A stretch of 64,000 nt of DNA from Rhabditoides inermis. Taxonomy: Eukaryota > Nematoda > Chromadorea > Rhabditida > Rhabditidae. Positions within the stretch are counted from its first letter, which is position 1; each line of letters starts with the position of its first letter. This document shows, one piece after another, positions 23,650-36,400 of the stretch. The position numbers and the translations under genes are program-made. The notes under the pieces are model-generated. The model saw only the letters and a program-made list of their open reading frames with translations. It searched no databases and was not told the origin of the DNA. The stretch is taken from the NCBI GenBank assembly GCA_963966185.1, contig CAWZYM010000241.1:62001-126000 (forward strand), given 5' to 3'.

Positions 23650-26600
23650 CGGATAATGCGAGTTATAAGAATGTATCACGGAAGAAATAACACCGGAAAT
23701 ATAACAATATAATCGACAAACAATGAGTGGGAGGAGGGGGGAAGGGGGGGGGGGGTGGGATGAGGAGGAAGAGAGAGATAGAGAGTGCCAGCTAGCCAGA
23801 GTGTTTATGATGCCTGAACTTGCAAATTGCGCCAAGGTCAAAACCGCTGAGCGCAGATTTGAAAGAAGCTAGTGACCCGTGGGTGACTATGCAGTCAGGA
23901 AGCTGATTCCACACACGAACCACGCGCGAGACAAACCCATTGTGTACTACACTATTATACGTAGCCGTTCTACGCAGTTGGAGCGAGTTCTTGCGTCTGC
24001 CTCTGCCCGGTTGGACAGTGAACAGGGCTCGCAACTCGGGACCCTCCATACCACGCAAAACCCTGAAACAGAAAATAAAATCGAGTTCAGTGCGACGGTA
24101 CTCAAGTGAGTTCATACCAAACATAGCGAGGCGATCTAGATAGGGAATACTGAAAGAATTATAGCCAAGTTTGTGAAGAGTGATTCGAGTGAAGTTTCGT
24201 AGAACAGACTCAATTTTGTTGATCTGCTCTCAGGTGTGAGGAGACCAGATGATAGAGCCGTATTCCAATATTGGACGGACGTATGTACTAAATAAAGACG
24301 CATAAGTAGAGATATTTGGATAAGCGACAGCGCGCGCAATTGCGCACGCAGTTGCAGTTGCGCGATCGACTTTGACATCAATGTGGCTGCGAAAGTCAAG
24401 ATTTGGCGTCATAAGAATGCCAAGATCGGGGATAGAGTCTTCAACCTGCTCCAGTCTCACGCCATTCAGTCTCAGTGGACAGTCGTGGGCGCTGAACAAG
24501 GACAGGTGACGACTCTTGGGCACAGACACTTCCATCTCCCAGTCATGTGACCAGGACGAGAAATGTACCATGTCCACCTTCAACTCATGAAAGTCGATCA
24601 TAGGCTCCCTGATTGTACGAAAGAATTTTGCGTCGTCTGCATAGAGTACTACCACCGAGGATATCTTCGATGGTAAGTCATTAATGAAGATTACGAACAA
24701 AAGAGGCCCTAAAACGCTCCCTTGAGGAACGCCAGAAGGGCATGCAAAAGATTCAGAAAATTTTGAGCCGCACATAACTTTAAAAGAGCGATTAGAGAGA
24801 TAGCTGCCGAGCCAATTGATTAGACCGTTTCCGATACCGTAACCGGAGAGTTTGTGCAAAAGGAGACGGTGAGACACCTTGTCAAAAGCCTTGCAAAAAT
24901 CAATGTAAACAACGTCAGTTTGAAAGCCTTCGGACAAACCATCGAGCCACTTCGAAACGCACAACAAAAGTTGTGCGACAGTTGATTTGGACGGTAGAAA
25001 CCCGAATTGACGCGGGTATATCAAACCGGAGAGCAAACGGTGGGAGAGAATTTTGTCCTTGATAATAATTTCAAGGATCTTGCAAAATGAAGAGACTAGT
25101 GAGATTGGTCGGTAATTTTCAACAACGTCCCTCCGACCCTTCTTGTGCAGCGGCGATACGAGAGCAACGCGCCACATTTCTGGCACAGATCCAGAGATGA
25201 GCGACAGGTTGAACAAGCGCGCAAGAGGTTCAGACAACGACAAAGCTAGTTTTTTTTTTAAAAAAGTAGGCAGGAATGCGTTCGGGCGTGAGCGAAAGCT
25301 TGCTCTTCAGTTTGCCAATCGCCTGGAACACCGCATATCCGTCCAAAAGGAAATCAGGCAAGGGTGGGGCGTCAGCAGCTGTTAGCGGAGGAAGAGGGTT
25401 GTTGTTTGGCTTGTTATAGACGCTTGCAAAGTAAGAGGCAAGTGAGTGCGAGATGATTGCGGGGTCGGAGGTGCGCGTGCCATCAGGCATAGTGAGAGCA
25501 CTGATGCCGCGCGCGTTGTTGTTCAGTCTACGATTGATGTAGCCAAAGAACCTGCGCGAATCGCGCGAGTCGATAATTTTGCGTTCGATGTAAGCGGCAA
25601 ACTTGGCGCACCTGCTGGTGTAGTCTCTCCTGGCGGCGACAAAGCGGGCGAAGCCGTCGGAGGTCTGCTCGCGTGCCTCCCACGCCTCGTCTACTCGCCG
25701 ACGGGCTCGCAGGAGATGAGCGGGCGCGGGTCTTTCAGTCGGTCGGCGCTTGAGAGGAACATGAGTCTGAATTATATCATTCAAAACAGATATAAATTTA
25801 TTATAAACAGTATCGATACAAGAAGTATCGGAAAACACACAACTCCAATCATAATTAGCTAGAATGAAGTCCAGTTTAGAATAATCGGCCTTCGTGAAGT
25901 CGCGCGAGAAGTCTTCTTGGGTCTCGTTGGAAGCAGCTACGTCGGAGGGAAGGGAGAAAGTGACGGCGGCGTGGTCAGAGGAGGAGAATGGGCGGACCAC
26001 CTCGACTTCCGAAAACGCTGGTGGGGAGTCGACGAGAGCGACATCAAGAACGTACTTTCCGCGCGTTGGCTGTTGTACAAGATTGTACAAGCCAGCGTTG
26101 TTACAGAACTCAAAGAAATCACTTACCAGTCCGCTATCCGCGGTCTGACCCGGATACAATTGAAAGTTAAGATCACCCAGAACAACTACAGGCATAGCGG
26201 AGGCAGATATGAGAGAGAAGAGATCAGAAAGAATTGAGCGGGTGGGCTCGGCAGGGGTGGAAGGTGGCCGGTACAATAGAAATACGCGATATACATTGGG
26301 TGTGAGAATGTCAATACAAACACATTCAGAATCATTAGATAATGGAATCTCAAGAATGGCAATATTCTTTTGGATGAAAATGATGACTCCACCGGCCCGT
26401 GAGGGCCGATCTCGTCGAACAATATGGTAAACACCGCGGGGATCAAGGAGACCATTAGGAAAATTTGGCGAGAGCCAGGATTCGCAAAATGCAACAATGT
26501 CATGCTCAAAGCTATATAGAAGAGAGTGTGATTCGTTCAATTTCTTAGATAGAGAGAGCGGCAATTCGCTAAATAGAACTTCACGCGGGCGCCTCCGCTG

Positions 26601-27640
26601 GCAACGTCCGAGGGGGCAGGAAGAGGTCGGGGGGCACGTCTGCTGCTGTCCGTCCATCGCAGGCGAGCGCGCGGGAGTTGCAGTCAGCCTAGAATCAAAA
26701 GCGGGAAGAAGTGTCTGTTCAATGGTAGTGGGAATGGGAATAGAGGTCGTGCGGTTCCCGCTACGGGACCGCAGCTGCTTCGGCATTGTAGGGAGCTGCT
26801 GAGCCGACTCAGCGAGGCGCTTTTTCGCCCGTTCCTTCTCCTTCTTCCTCTGGCTCTTACTCATCCTAGGAGTGGCGGTCGCATCCAGCTGCGCCCCAGC
26901 CACCGGAGTGGTGGGGTTGAGGACCGCGTGCGTCTCCACAACGACAGGAGAGGTGACCTTCATCGGAATAACAATGGAGGCCGTCTCACCGTCGCCCGAG
27001 TCATACGCGGGCTTCACCACCTGCTCCTCCGAGGGGGTAGAGAAGGACGGGGAAATGAACATTGGTTCCGGGTCATTGCGCCCCTTGGCCTGGGGAGCAG
27101 AGGGATTGCTGTGCGCAGCCCCCCGCTGCTTCCAAGCCTTGGTACGCTCGCCTAGCATGTTGTTGTGCGCTGCCAGCTCGGACGGGTTGTAGCCCATTCT
27201 CGCCGACATATCACCAAAATGCGAGGGAAACATGCGCTTATGGTGATTAAACTGCGCGACAAAGTGCTTGGCCCTGTGGCTGTTCGTGAAAATTGGCTTC
27301 AGGCTGCGCGGACCTTTACCCCCCTTGTGGCCCATGCGAAAGCACTCCTTCACGGGGCCGTCCGCATTAATCTGGTTGATCAAATTAATCACGGACTGCT
27401 CGTCTTGCATATACGCGTAATAAGGTTGGCACCCCGTGGGCTCACGGAGGCCACGAAGCACCACCATACGATTATGACTCACAGGGGAGGGAGAACGGCT
27501 TCGTGCAACGAGTGGGGCGGGAGGGCGGCTGGGGCGATTCGGCGGCGGGACAGCAGATGTCGTCATCATCGGCGGTGGGACAGAAAACATCGGCAACACA
27601 AGCTCGAGGGCAGCACGCTTCGTCGTCAAATTACGAGCAA
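23650..27640 (-). mobile_element. Non-LTR retrotransposon (LINE, CR1/Jockey-like), degenerate
   Basis: A nearly full-length LINE on the minus strand, about 4 kb. Coding runs 27629 to 23792. Its start and end outside the coding region are approximate; there is no clear poly-A tail or target duplication, and the tail includes a G/GA-rich tract (23724-23790). It follows the small basic gene and precedes foldback DNA. No terminal repeats exist, which excludes an LTR element. Confidence 0.85.
23792..27629 (-). pseudogene. LINE endonuclease and reverse transcriptase ORF
   Basis: The N-terminal roughly 340 residues are low-complexity and basic (an ORF1-like or linker region; no zinc knuckles seen). 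An AP-type endonuclease follows, with FCESWLSP, YRPPSTP, VVVLGDLNFQL and SSDHAAVTF. The reverse transcriptase has NYRPISLVSSFCKILE, IDFCKAFDKVSH, PSGVPQGSVLGPLLF and the YADDAKFF active site (about 24650). A C-terminal tail reads IWSPHT ... RVVRVWNQLPD. It is broken twice: a one-base frame change in the A/T run near 25245-25265 (between endonuclease and RT) and a TGA at about 24230. Apart from these the frame is open, so decay is recent. All catalytic motifs are still readable. Fewer than three lesions in 1.28 kilocodons suggests active relatives elsewhere in the genome. Confidence 0.88.
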
Positions 27641-27663
27641 CCTCAAACTTGGGTAATTAAACC

Positions 27664-27740
27664 TGACTGGAGGCTCACGAAAGTTGTGAGGGTGGTCGTC
27701 ACTCCACCGTGACTAGCGGTACATCATTGGCCGCCGAGAA
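27664..27740. repeat. tRNA-SINE fragment, family S1
   Basis: GACTGGAGGCTCACGAAAGT through CATTGGCCGCCGAGA matches the non-tRNA part of the longer copy at 31603-31745. The tRNA-like head is missing here. Confidence 0.7.
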
Positions 27741-27805
27741 AACATGGCTGAGTTGATGAGAACAAAGGCGACCTCAATCTGAAGATCAGGCAATATCCTA
27801 TCTCT

Positions 27806-28300
27806 TTCGAAAAGTACGTAAGTAAAGAGAAGAGGTTTGTCTGGATCTGATTCAACAAAAGCACATGCATAAAATCTCTTTGCAGCTGACTAAAATATCA
27901 AAACAAACCTGCTTTTCCGAATCACTCTAAAATGTGTTTTTTAATCATTAAAAAAATATATAATGTAAGGTGACTGTGAAATAGTCCAAATTTTTATTAT
28001 AATTCACTATAAATAAATTATTATAATGCATAATATTTATGTTCTATTTTCATAAATTCGAAAGAGCAGGTTTGTTTTGATATTTTAGTCAGCTGCAAAG
28101 AGATTTTATGCATGTGCTTTTGTTGAATCAGATCCAGACAAACTCTGACCCGGGGGCGCCGGCAACTAAGGGCCGTTTTGCGGCTATCTCGCCACTAGTG
28201 CGCCACTAAGCGTGACAGTTCTGCTTCGCCACTAATCCGCCACTACGTCGCAAATAGCGAGCTAATAGCAGATTTTCAGGAATATAGTGTTGTGTGGTGT
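27806..28300. mobile_element. Foldback repeat, left flank of the coiled-coil pseudogene
   Basis: An outer piece TTCGAAAAGTACGTAAGTAA (27807) is repeated inverted at about 30930-30960. Inside it lies a foldback: about 27834-27925 (GTTTGTCTGGATCTGATTCA ... CAAAACAAACCTGC) is inverted at about 28065-28144. The loop is AT-rich. After it come CGCCACTA-type units (28189-28262), which also occur in the right flank. Confidence 0.7.
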
Positions 28301-28436
28301 TTGCACAACTGTTAAACATTTGCGAAAAGTTTTCGAAAATTCAAATTGTTTTTGTTTTTCTCATTTTTTGCATTATATATGTAAAGTATCGTTGTTATTT
28401 TATGTTTTTATCATTTGTTCGTGACAGTCGTATTCT

Positions 28437-30675
28437 TTGAATGTCCTGATGTGTGAGGTGAGTGTGTGTGTGTGTGTCGTTAGCGAGTCACCGGTTCATT
28501 GCATAACTGTCCGAGGAAGTGGACACGATTTCGTGAATGATGTATATTGCATACGTTATTTGAGGGGGAAGACTCGTTTGAACGACGATCCGATCAACAA
28601 GCAGGCCGACGGCACCGAGCCCTACTTACGGAGAGTACAGAGAGGTGCGCGTCAAGGGAACGCGCGGAGGATAGGATCTGTCAGGACACAAGGTACACTT
28701 TTTTTCCATTTCAAAGCTGGTAGAAAAGTGATACAGTATGGTGTGCATTATGAAGTGATTATACATATTATCCATATGGTTCACGTTTGATCGATACGTT
28801 TCCAGCACTCTGAGCTGTTGTCGCGGCTGCGTGCTCCTGTTTTGTCTGGATCGGAGGAGAAGTAGAAGAGATGGAACGAGTGGAGGGACGAGACGACAGT
28901 TCAGGTACGGCATCCACTCCAGGCGGGGAGGAGGAGAAGGCGGAGCTGATGGCACGCCTCGAGAAGGCAGGTTTGATTATGATATTGTATGCGAGCATCG
29001 AGCATGAAGATGGCATCTCGTTGTTCATAAATTTCATGTTATTTTATGTTTAAAAAAGTTTAGTTGATCGACGAGCACCGCCTGACGCTGACCTACCTGA
29101 AAGTGATGAAGAGTGTGGAGGAGAAACTGATTGACGCGAGAAGAGCCTCCACGAGATGCATGTCAAGGAGGAGGTAAGGGAGAGAGAGAGAGAGAGAGAG
29201 GACTGAAAGACGCCAGTGTCGTCTAGAAATGCGACGGGGTGTCCTCCGTGCCCTCTCCGATCGACCAGCTTTGCGAGGTTCTCAAGGCGAACACTGAGCT
29301 GACCGAGAAGTACGATCGACTGCGACAGGACCAGAAAGATGTGGAGAAAGAGATCTAGGTGGGCAAGGTCTGAATAGGCATGGCTTATGTGAGTGTGGTT
29401 TTAGGTGCGTCAGAGGGAGGAGAAGGCTGGCTGGGAGTCGGAGAGGGAGAGGGAGCAGCTGAGACATCTACTGACCGAGATACACGAGGTAAGCGTGGGA
29501 TTCTGGCAGCGGCTGAAGACGACGATGGCAGAACTGGCATCTGCGCGACCTGGCTGATATGGCTGAGAAGGAGGTGTGTGGTGTGTGGACATTTGACTTC
29601 TTCAGCTCATCGTCTGCGGCTGCGGAGAAGCAGTCGTCGGAGCTGCGCCGTTTTCGTGTGAACCTTCTGTTGGTGGAGGCGAGCACCCGCGAGGCTGTGG
29701 AGACGGAGCGGCGGAGAGACGGGATACGGGGCTGCGGGAGCAGATACGCTTCCTCGAGCAGCGCACCACCGCCGCCGACACTGTCGCCGTTAGCAGCCAG
29801 CAGTACGAGGTCAGTGATTTGATTATCATGATGTATTAAGTGTTATCAATGGTGTGCGTTGAGGCGGAGCTGTCCAAGTTGCGTGTCCAGCTGGAGTCTT
29901 CGGAGGCGGCTGCGTTGGAGTGGCACGAGGAATACGAGTGAGAGGAAGACGGCGGTAGATGGAGCGGCCGCACCCTACAGGGGGTGGTGAGGGAGCTGGC
30001 GGCAGACCACGAGTGAGACGTCGCCACAACCGGCCAGAGGATGCTCCAGATGCAGGCTCTCATAGACGCGCAGGAGAAGGCAGCGGAGGGAGTGCGCGCG
30101 GATCTGGCGAGGGCCGAGGAGGAGAAGAGTGTGACAGAGGACGCGGCAGAAGACGCCGGCAGGAGACGGCTCGCGCCAGGCGCTGTGTCGAGAAGGTACG
30201 TCTCTCTCTCCCCCTCCTCTCCCTCCCCCTCCTCTCCCTCCCCCTCTCACCCCTCCTTTGCAGCTGAAGCAGCAGTTGCACGAGGCTCGCGCAAAACGAG
30301 TAAGGTGTGTACGACGCGACTCTGCGGCAGCTGTTCCTGTCGGACAAACAGCCTGACATCGACCTGCTGCGCGCCAGCATCCTCGAGTACAGCACTGCAA
30401 CTGCAGTGGGCGGTGGCGCAGACTTCTCTTCGCTTTGCCGACTATTCGCCGGTGAAGACCATCTTTTTCCACCGTGTGAGCAAGAAGCAAGGTGAGCATG
30501 AGCATCATTATGATTCAATTAGGTTATGTTTGAATCTCACTGTTCATGCAACGTCCGTCTTCTTTCAGGACGTCCTATGAGCGAGGTGGAATCGCCGAAG
30601 CCAACGCGAGCGCGGTCAACCTTACTACCAAGACGACGGAAAACTACTAGAAGACCCTCATCAATACATAAATAA
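28437..30675 (+). pseudogene. Decayed coiled-coil protein gene
   Basis: Exon-like segments with splice borders encode heptad-rich sequence: EEEKAELMARLEKA, LTLTYLKVMKSVEEKLIDA, IDQLCEVLKANTELTEKYDR, VRQREEKAGWESEREREQLR, LREQIRFLEQRTTAADT, MQALIDAQEKAAEGVRADLA, a segment ATLRQLFLSDKQPDIDLLRA, and a basic end GRPMSEVESPKPTRARS. The frame is broken: TAG after GSEEK (28864-28866), TAG at about 29356 just before a donor, a shift near 29540 and another near 29725. Together these argue for a pseudogene, though some could be mis-modelled splices. The parent family is not recognised; a golgin- or rabaptin-like scaffold is possible but unsupported. Confidence 0.55.
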
Positions 30676-30810
30676 ACCTGTCCATTAATGATAAATGTTG
30701 TTCAAAATCTTGTAAAATATCATTGTATACTAGAGATAATGAGGTAGCATGGAAGGGGTGAATAGGAAACGCGAATAATCGCGGGTATTCGCGGCTCGAG
30801 GCGATGAGAT

Positions 30811-30962
30811 TCCGCTATTAGCTGGCCACTATCCCGCCACTACTGCGCCACTATCTCGCGAGGGCAAATTTTAGTCGCGAGATAGTGGCGCACTAGTGGC
30901 CAGCTATTAGCGGGATGGGGTCATAGAACCTCTTCTTTTTACTTACGTACTTTTCGAAAAAG
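30811..30962. mobile_element. Foldback repeat, right flank of the coiled-coil pseudogene
   Basis: An inverted repeat: TCCGCTATTAGCTGGCCACT (30811) with CGCCACTATCTCGCGA is inverted as TCGCGAGATAGTGGCG ... GGCCAGCTATTAGCGGGA (30873-30915). It is followed by AACCTCTTCTTTTTACTTAC (30928), the inverted partner of the element at 27806. The CGCCACTA units match those at 28189-28262. Confidence 0.7.
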
Positions 30963-32493
30963 CATGGATGTCCTTTTCTCAAATTTCGAAGAATTTTTTC
31001 ACATTGGTGAATTACGAAAATAAAACATACATATTACAAACTCACTAGTCAGAACGTCATGATTGAAAATACAAATAACTCATACAACAATACTACATAG
31101 TAATATTCACTGGTTTGAAATTATAAAATAGTTTCTGTGATTCCCGCTTTTTTGAAACTGATAGATCATGTGTTGCCGAACAATGTTGTGTTATAAAACT
31201 AATAAAACGAATGTATGTAAATTAGAAACCTTCGAAATAGCTTGGTCGAATCGCTCACGCGCCTGCCGGTCGCTCATTGACGCGCGCTACACACGTTACA
31301 AATTTCTCTCTTCTTCCCTTCATCTCCTAAGCAGTTCCATTACCTAGCATTCCTAGCAAGTTACTAGCTAGTCGAAATGAAATTCTACTACGAGTAAACT
31401 AGCCATTCTTCATTAGTTATCATGTCATATCGCGAGTGCATGTACCGTTAAAAGTTTGTTTTTCAGCAGTTTCAAGTTATACAACCGTCGACCTAGCCAA
31501 TAAGGGGACCGACCTAAGGCTCTCGAGTACAAATCGCTAGCTGCTTACATGGGGTCCATCGATTGATGCAATGAATTTGGATCAGATGACGTCACAGACT
31601 TCTGACTAGAGGCTCACGAAAGTTGTGAAGGTGGTCGTCACTCCACCGTGACTAGCGGTACATCATTGGCCGCCGAGAGGACTGAACTCGGGACCTTCCG
31701 CATGATAGCTGCGCGCACATCCACTGCGCTAGCCACCCCATATTCTCAAAGAAGTTTGATCATGATGTGGAATATCTCAAGTGGTAGGGTGAGGGCGTAC
31801 TGGTACTAACCAGGCGCGTTCGATCTTCATATCTGCCAGTTTGTTTTGCGAATGTTTTGCGAATGTTTGCAAATGAATTCTAATGTTGCTTTTGGAATCA
31901 TTTATGTATGCACATACGTATCATATAAAACACACTTCATTAGATTTTGAGCCACTGAAACCTCGGTCAGGAATTGTAATTGCAGAGCCGAGTGCGTTAA
32001 ACTGATCTTCCTTATTATATTGTGTTAATGGTAGTATTACTGTTAGAATTGGGAAGTTGTGGCACAGAGATCAAAGCAGCCTCACCCGCACTGCTCTGCT
32101 CCTCCGCTATTCGCACGTTCTTTAACTGCCGAGCTCTCTCACTCGCCCTCTCCTCACCGATCGATCCATTTGATTTCAGGCCGGCTGCCCATTCTGGCTC
32201 TAGTCTCTAATCGCACGAGAAAGAGAGAGCGCGCAGAGAGCGTACGCAAGTGAGAGAACCAGACGGTCAGAGAGAGAAAGAGAGTGGCTGATCGAAAAGC
32301 GGGGCATGTGTTCGGCTGGAAGAAGAGAGAGCGCGCAGAGAGCGTGCGCTCGTGAGAGAGCCAAGCGGCCGGGATGTGAGAGTGGCTGAGCGTAAGGCGG
32401 GGCATGAGCGTTCGGCCAATCAGATTGCACAGACAGTGAGCCGAGCGACCAATGAGCGCAGAGTGCAGTGGGCGGGGCTTACGTGATGCACAC
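30963..32493. other. Gap with a SINE copy; no gene seen
   Basis: AT-rich sequence with no supported exon. It holds the S1 SINE copy (31603-31745) and, at about 32215-32440, GA-rich sequence in which GAGAGAGCGCGCAGAGAGCG recurs about 100 bases apart (32221-32340) as an imperfect tandem duplication. Confidence 0.5.
31603..31745 (-). repeat. tRNA-derived SINE, family S1
   Basis: Read on the minus strand it starts GGGTGGCTAGCGCAGTGGAT (A box) and has GGTCCCGAGTTCAGTCC (B box) about 35 bases on, followed by a non-tRNA body ending CTTTCGTGAGCCTCTAGTC. Spacing and order are those of a tRNA-derived SINE promoter. A headless copy is at 27664-27740. Confidence 0.7.
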
Positions 32494-32502
32494 CGTCGTC
32501 GT

Positions 32503-32545
<43 letters not shown>
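32494..32545. repeat. CGT trinucleotide repeat
   Basis: About 17 units of CGT with one TTCG interruption, in intergenic DNA upstream of the 32777 gene. Confidence 0.95.
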
Positions 32546-32776
32546 AAACACGTTTAGTGGCAGAATGAGCGAAAAGTTGTCTTGGATATTTTGGATGCCG
32601 CAACCGATATTTATTTCTCGAATCATACTCATAGGTCTTGTCAAATGATATTCTAACAAAAAACACATACTATGGAGTATATCGTATTGGGATAGAGGAA
32701 TTGAGTATGCCTTGGGGGTAACGCGCTGCGCGCGTCAAAGATCAAGACAAACGGGCCCTAATTGTCCGAATAAATT

Positions 32777-33415
32777 ATGTCTGTTCTAGTTGTGGACCGA
32801 GTGACCAACGAGGCGGTCGCGGATGAATTATATGATTCTAGCGAAATGGTGAGTATTAATCATTTTCCTAATTGATCCTAATTTTCTCATTTATTATAGG
32901 ACAATTACTGCGGACCTGCAATGGAAGCAACTTACGCCACCCGACAGGCGAGGCGCAAGGACAAGCAGAAACGTTTCGAAGAACTGGAGCGGGTGGACGC
33001 TCCGAAACGAGTCCCTTCCACTGATGAAGTGAGTGATCTGCGTATCCGTGAGATAATCTCACAAAATCTCGATTTTATCGATTCGATTATATAAATAACG
33101 TTTTTGTAATGTATTTTATGCGTTGTCATATCTCGTATGCGACAACATGACCTAAATACTTGCAGAATGCAGAGTCGCATTTGCAGCCTCCTCAAAAGGG
33201 CAAGAAGAAGGCAGAGACGAAGAAGAGAGCGATGAAGAAGAAGGGAAGAAGGGCGCGTCGAAGACGCTGTCACAGTCTCCCTCTCCTTCACGCTCTCGCT
33301 TCCTCCCTCTCTCTCGTGCCAGCACACCTACAATACCCCGTACGAGGGCAAGATCTCCTCTCTTGATCAAAACTCGGCGCACCCGTACTGCAGATCCGGT
33401 TCGTGTTGTTGCTGC

Positions 33416-33463
<48 letters not shown>

Positions 33464-36400
33464 AAGTATGAACCTGTTCTCAGAGATATGAGCAGACGAC
33501 TGGTGCTCTTCGAGATCTCCCCGCTGAGAGAGAGCTTCCGTATGTGCCGGTGACGCGTGCACACACAGCTTCGGCGTCGCGAGACGCGACAGCGCCCAGC
33601 CAGCAGTCCACGCAGGTTATTCGGTCATTGCACACGTATGACCGACTAATCGTGGGTTGAGACGACGCGCCGTCCCGCTGCCAGCAGCAAACCTGATCTG
33701 AGCCGGCGACAAAGCAGCCCTGGAGTGAGTGAGAAGAATGTATAAGAAAGAGTGCAGTTGTTATGGTTATGAAGGGAGGGATTAGTAATAAACGTTTATG
33801 ATGCAGAGAGGTGGTCCCGCTCGTCGCAAGACGCTTTTCCCATTGCCGGAGAATTTGGCGGATGAGGAGAGTCAGGCTGGAGTGGAGCAGGCCGACTGGA
33901 CAACAGGAGTGGACAAGGTGAACACTGCTGATTAAACATTATTGAATCTTTATCAGCAGATACAAGTTTTCTAACAGTCCAAATTAGCTACTTACCTAAT
34001 ATTTTACTTGGTCATGTCAGCCGCTGTTGGCGTTTATGTTATTGTGGTGAAGTCGTAAAAATAATAGAATGAAGAACATGAATGATACGATAAATAAATT
34101 TTCAGGAATCTAATTCCGAGACTATTATCAGTAGTGATTCATACGAGTCATCGCTGAGTGAAGTGGAAATGGAGGGAGAGGAGCAGGATGAGGGGGAGGG
34201 GGAGGAGGACAAACTGGAGGAGGAGGACCAGCTGGAGCAGGAGCAGGAACAGACCCGCCAGCGCATCTCGGTATGAAATTTCTTCAATGCTAATCAACTC
34301 ATCTTTTATTGTTTTTTTGTGATTATTTGTTCGTTTATATATTATGATAATGTTACAGAGCCCTTGGAGCTTGACTCCGTTTGTACCGCAGCATCGTCCG
34401 CAGGAGGTGAGAAAGAACGCCCCCTCGATGGAGCAGCAGCGTCCGAGGAGAAAGACGCCGTCGATGGAGCAGCAGCGTCCGATGCGAGAGACGCCGTCGA
34501 TGGAACAGCAGCTTCCGATGAGAGAGACGACGTCGATGGAGCAGCAGCGTCCGAGGAGAGAGACGACGTCGATGGAGCAGCAACGTCCGAGGAGAGAGAC
34601 GACGTCGATGGAGCAGCAGCTTCTGTCAGACATCGCGATCAACTACGAGGCGAGTCAACATTATGTTTTTACATTCTGTTATTTTCAATTAGTATTCCAC
34701 GTTTCTATGATCTGAGTATCCGATGATTGTATGATTCTTTATCGCTGTCTCTGTCAAGTGTTAGGTATTCCCGATTGAACACAGGATGAACACTATTTAT
34801 GACATATTTGTATTCTAGGCGAAGTTGGGTCGGATCTAAAAGAGATCATTTCTAAACAGCGCAACATAGTTTCATTAAGTTATTTCAGAGTGATGATCAG
34901 TTTCGGGCACTAACGGCTACGGAGCAGCTCAACACCTGTCTCGCGATTCGGAATAGCATTGTATGTGTTTTATTTTGTTGTTATATATAGTCTTTTTTAT
35001 TTTAGTCGTTCGTTAGGAAGATCAACTTCCCGAAGACTTTGTTTGAGGTGGAGCAGCACGTCTCGCCCGTCATAAATCAGTTCTTTCGAATTTGTGAGTG
35101 TATATGACGAAACAAACGTGTTGTGCAGTGTTGCATCAAAATGGTCTAATTGTGTTAATCCTCATGAGAAAGGCATGTTTTAATGTTGTAATTTTTCAGG
35201 GTTTGCGACGTCGCACGTCTGCCGACTCGATTCCCTGTCGACGCATCCATAAGTGTCAGAGATCATGACGAATTCATTCTTACAGTTATTCCACATAACG
35301 TCTCCGACTTCTGGTAAGAGAGAAGGGGAGAGAGACTGATAAGTAGAGGAAAAGATTGTTTCAGTCTTTCGCTGCATCTAGCTAACCCGAGGCACCCTGT
35401 GGAAGTGAATGTGGATTCGCGCAGGGTACGTTTCATTGATTTGTTTGATTCATTCTTTTATTCATTCTCATTCTCCTTTACAAAACACTCTGTGATAAAT
35501 ATGAATACAATGTACTGTACAAAAGACTAATTTGTATGTTTCAGATGAAGTTGACATCTGATTCTGTGGTGAGGCGTACACCGTCTCCAGCGATACATGC
35601 TAATGAGCTCTTCATTGTTCGATTCTACTACTCGGAGGCGGCGGGAGTGATGGTGAGTTCGATTGTATTCAATTGTGCAGTTTTTAATATGTGTATTGTT
35701 CATTATCTTTCAGCCTGTTTCAGATGTGAGTCGCAGACAAGGAAGTCTGTCTGTACGACTCTTTTCCAGCGTCTCTGCGCATATCAGGCCAAGTGCACGG
35801 CGGAGTCGCGACTTGTTGTGCTGCAAGCGTCACTGCTGGAGTATGTCGCAGAATGAGCGAATAGTATTTTATCGCCGGCTAGTGTATACATTCATTTTAT
35901 TTAGTCAACTGTCCCACTCGCTCAAGTCTTGTTCGGTCTCGATACACTGTCAAGTTGGATGACGCGTATGCGGGAGACGAGTGCCGCTTACAACACGGCC
36001 ATAGCCCTCGTTCCCCTATACGAACGGCTGGTGAGTGATGAGATCTTTTTGTTTTTGTTTGCGGCGTATTTTGTGTGTTTCAAATCATATGTGTACACTG
36101 TTTGTAGATGGCCATTTCTGGAATGCCTATCACTGCTGCTCGATCACGATCACTGCGTGATCTACGTACTCGCCTCGAAGAAGTAGACAGGCTGCTCCGG
36201 GGAAGTGATGCTGTGGGTTACTGACATTGCATAACATATCGTGTCCTGGTGTTTTTCAAATGTTCTTTCCCCTTTTATGTCGATTCAGGAGAGCATTAAT
36301 TTCAGTTCGTGATGGAGCTGCGTATCCGTGTCGCCAACGTGATGCGCGAGGTGATGCTGGAAGAGGTGCGCCGCGCGCCATCTACGACTGATGTGCGCGC

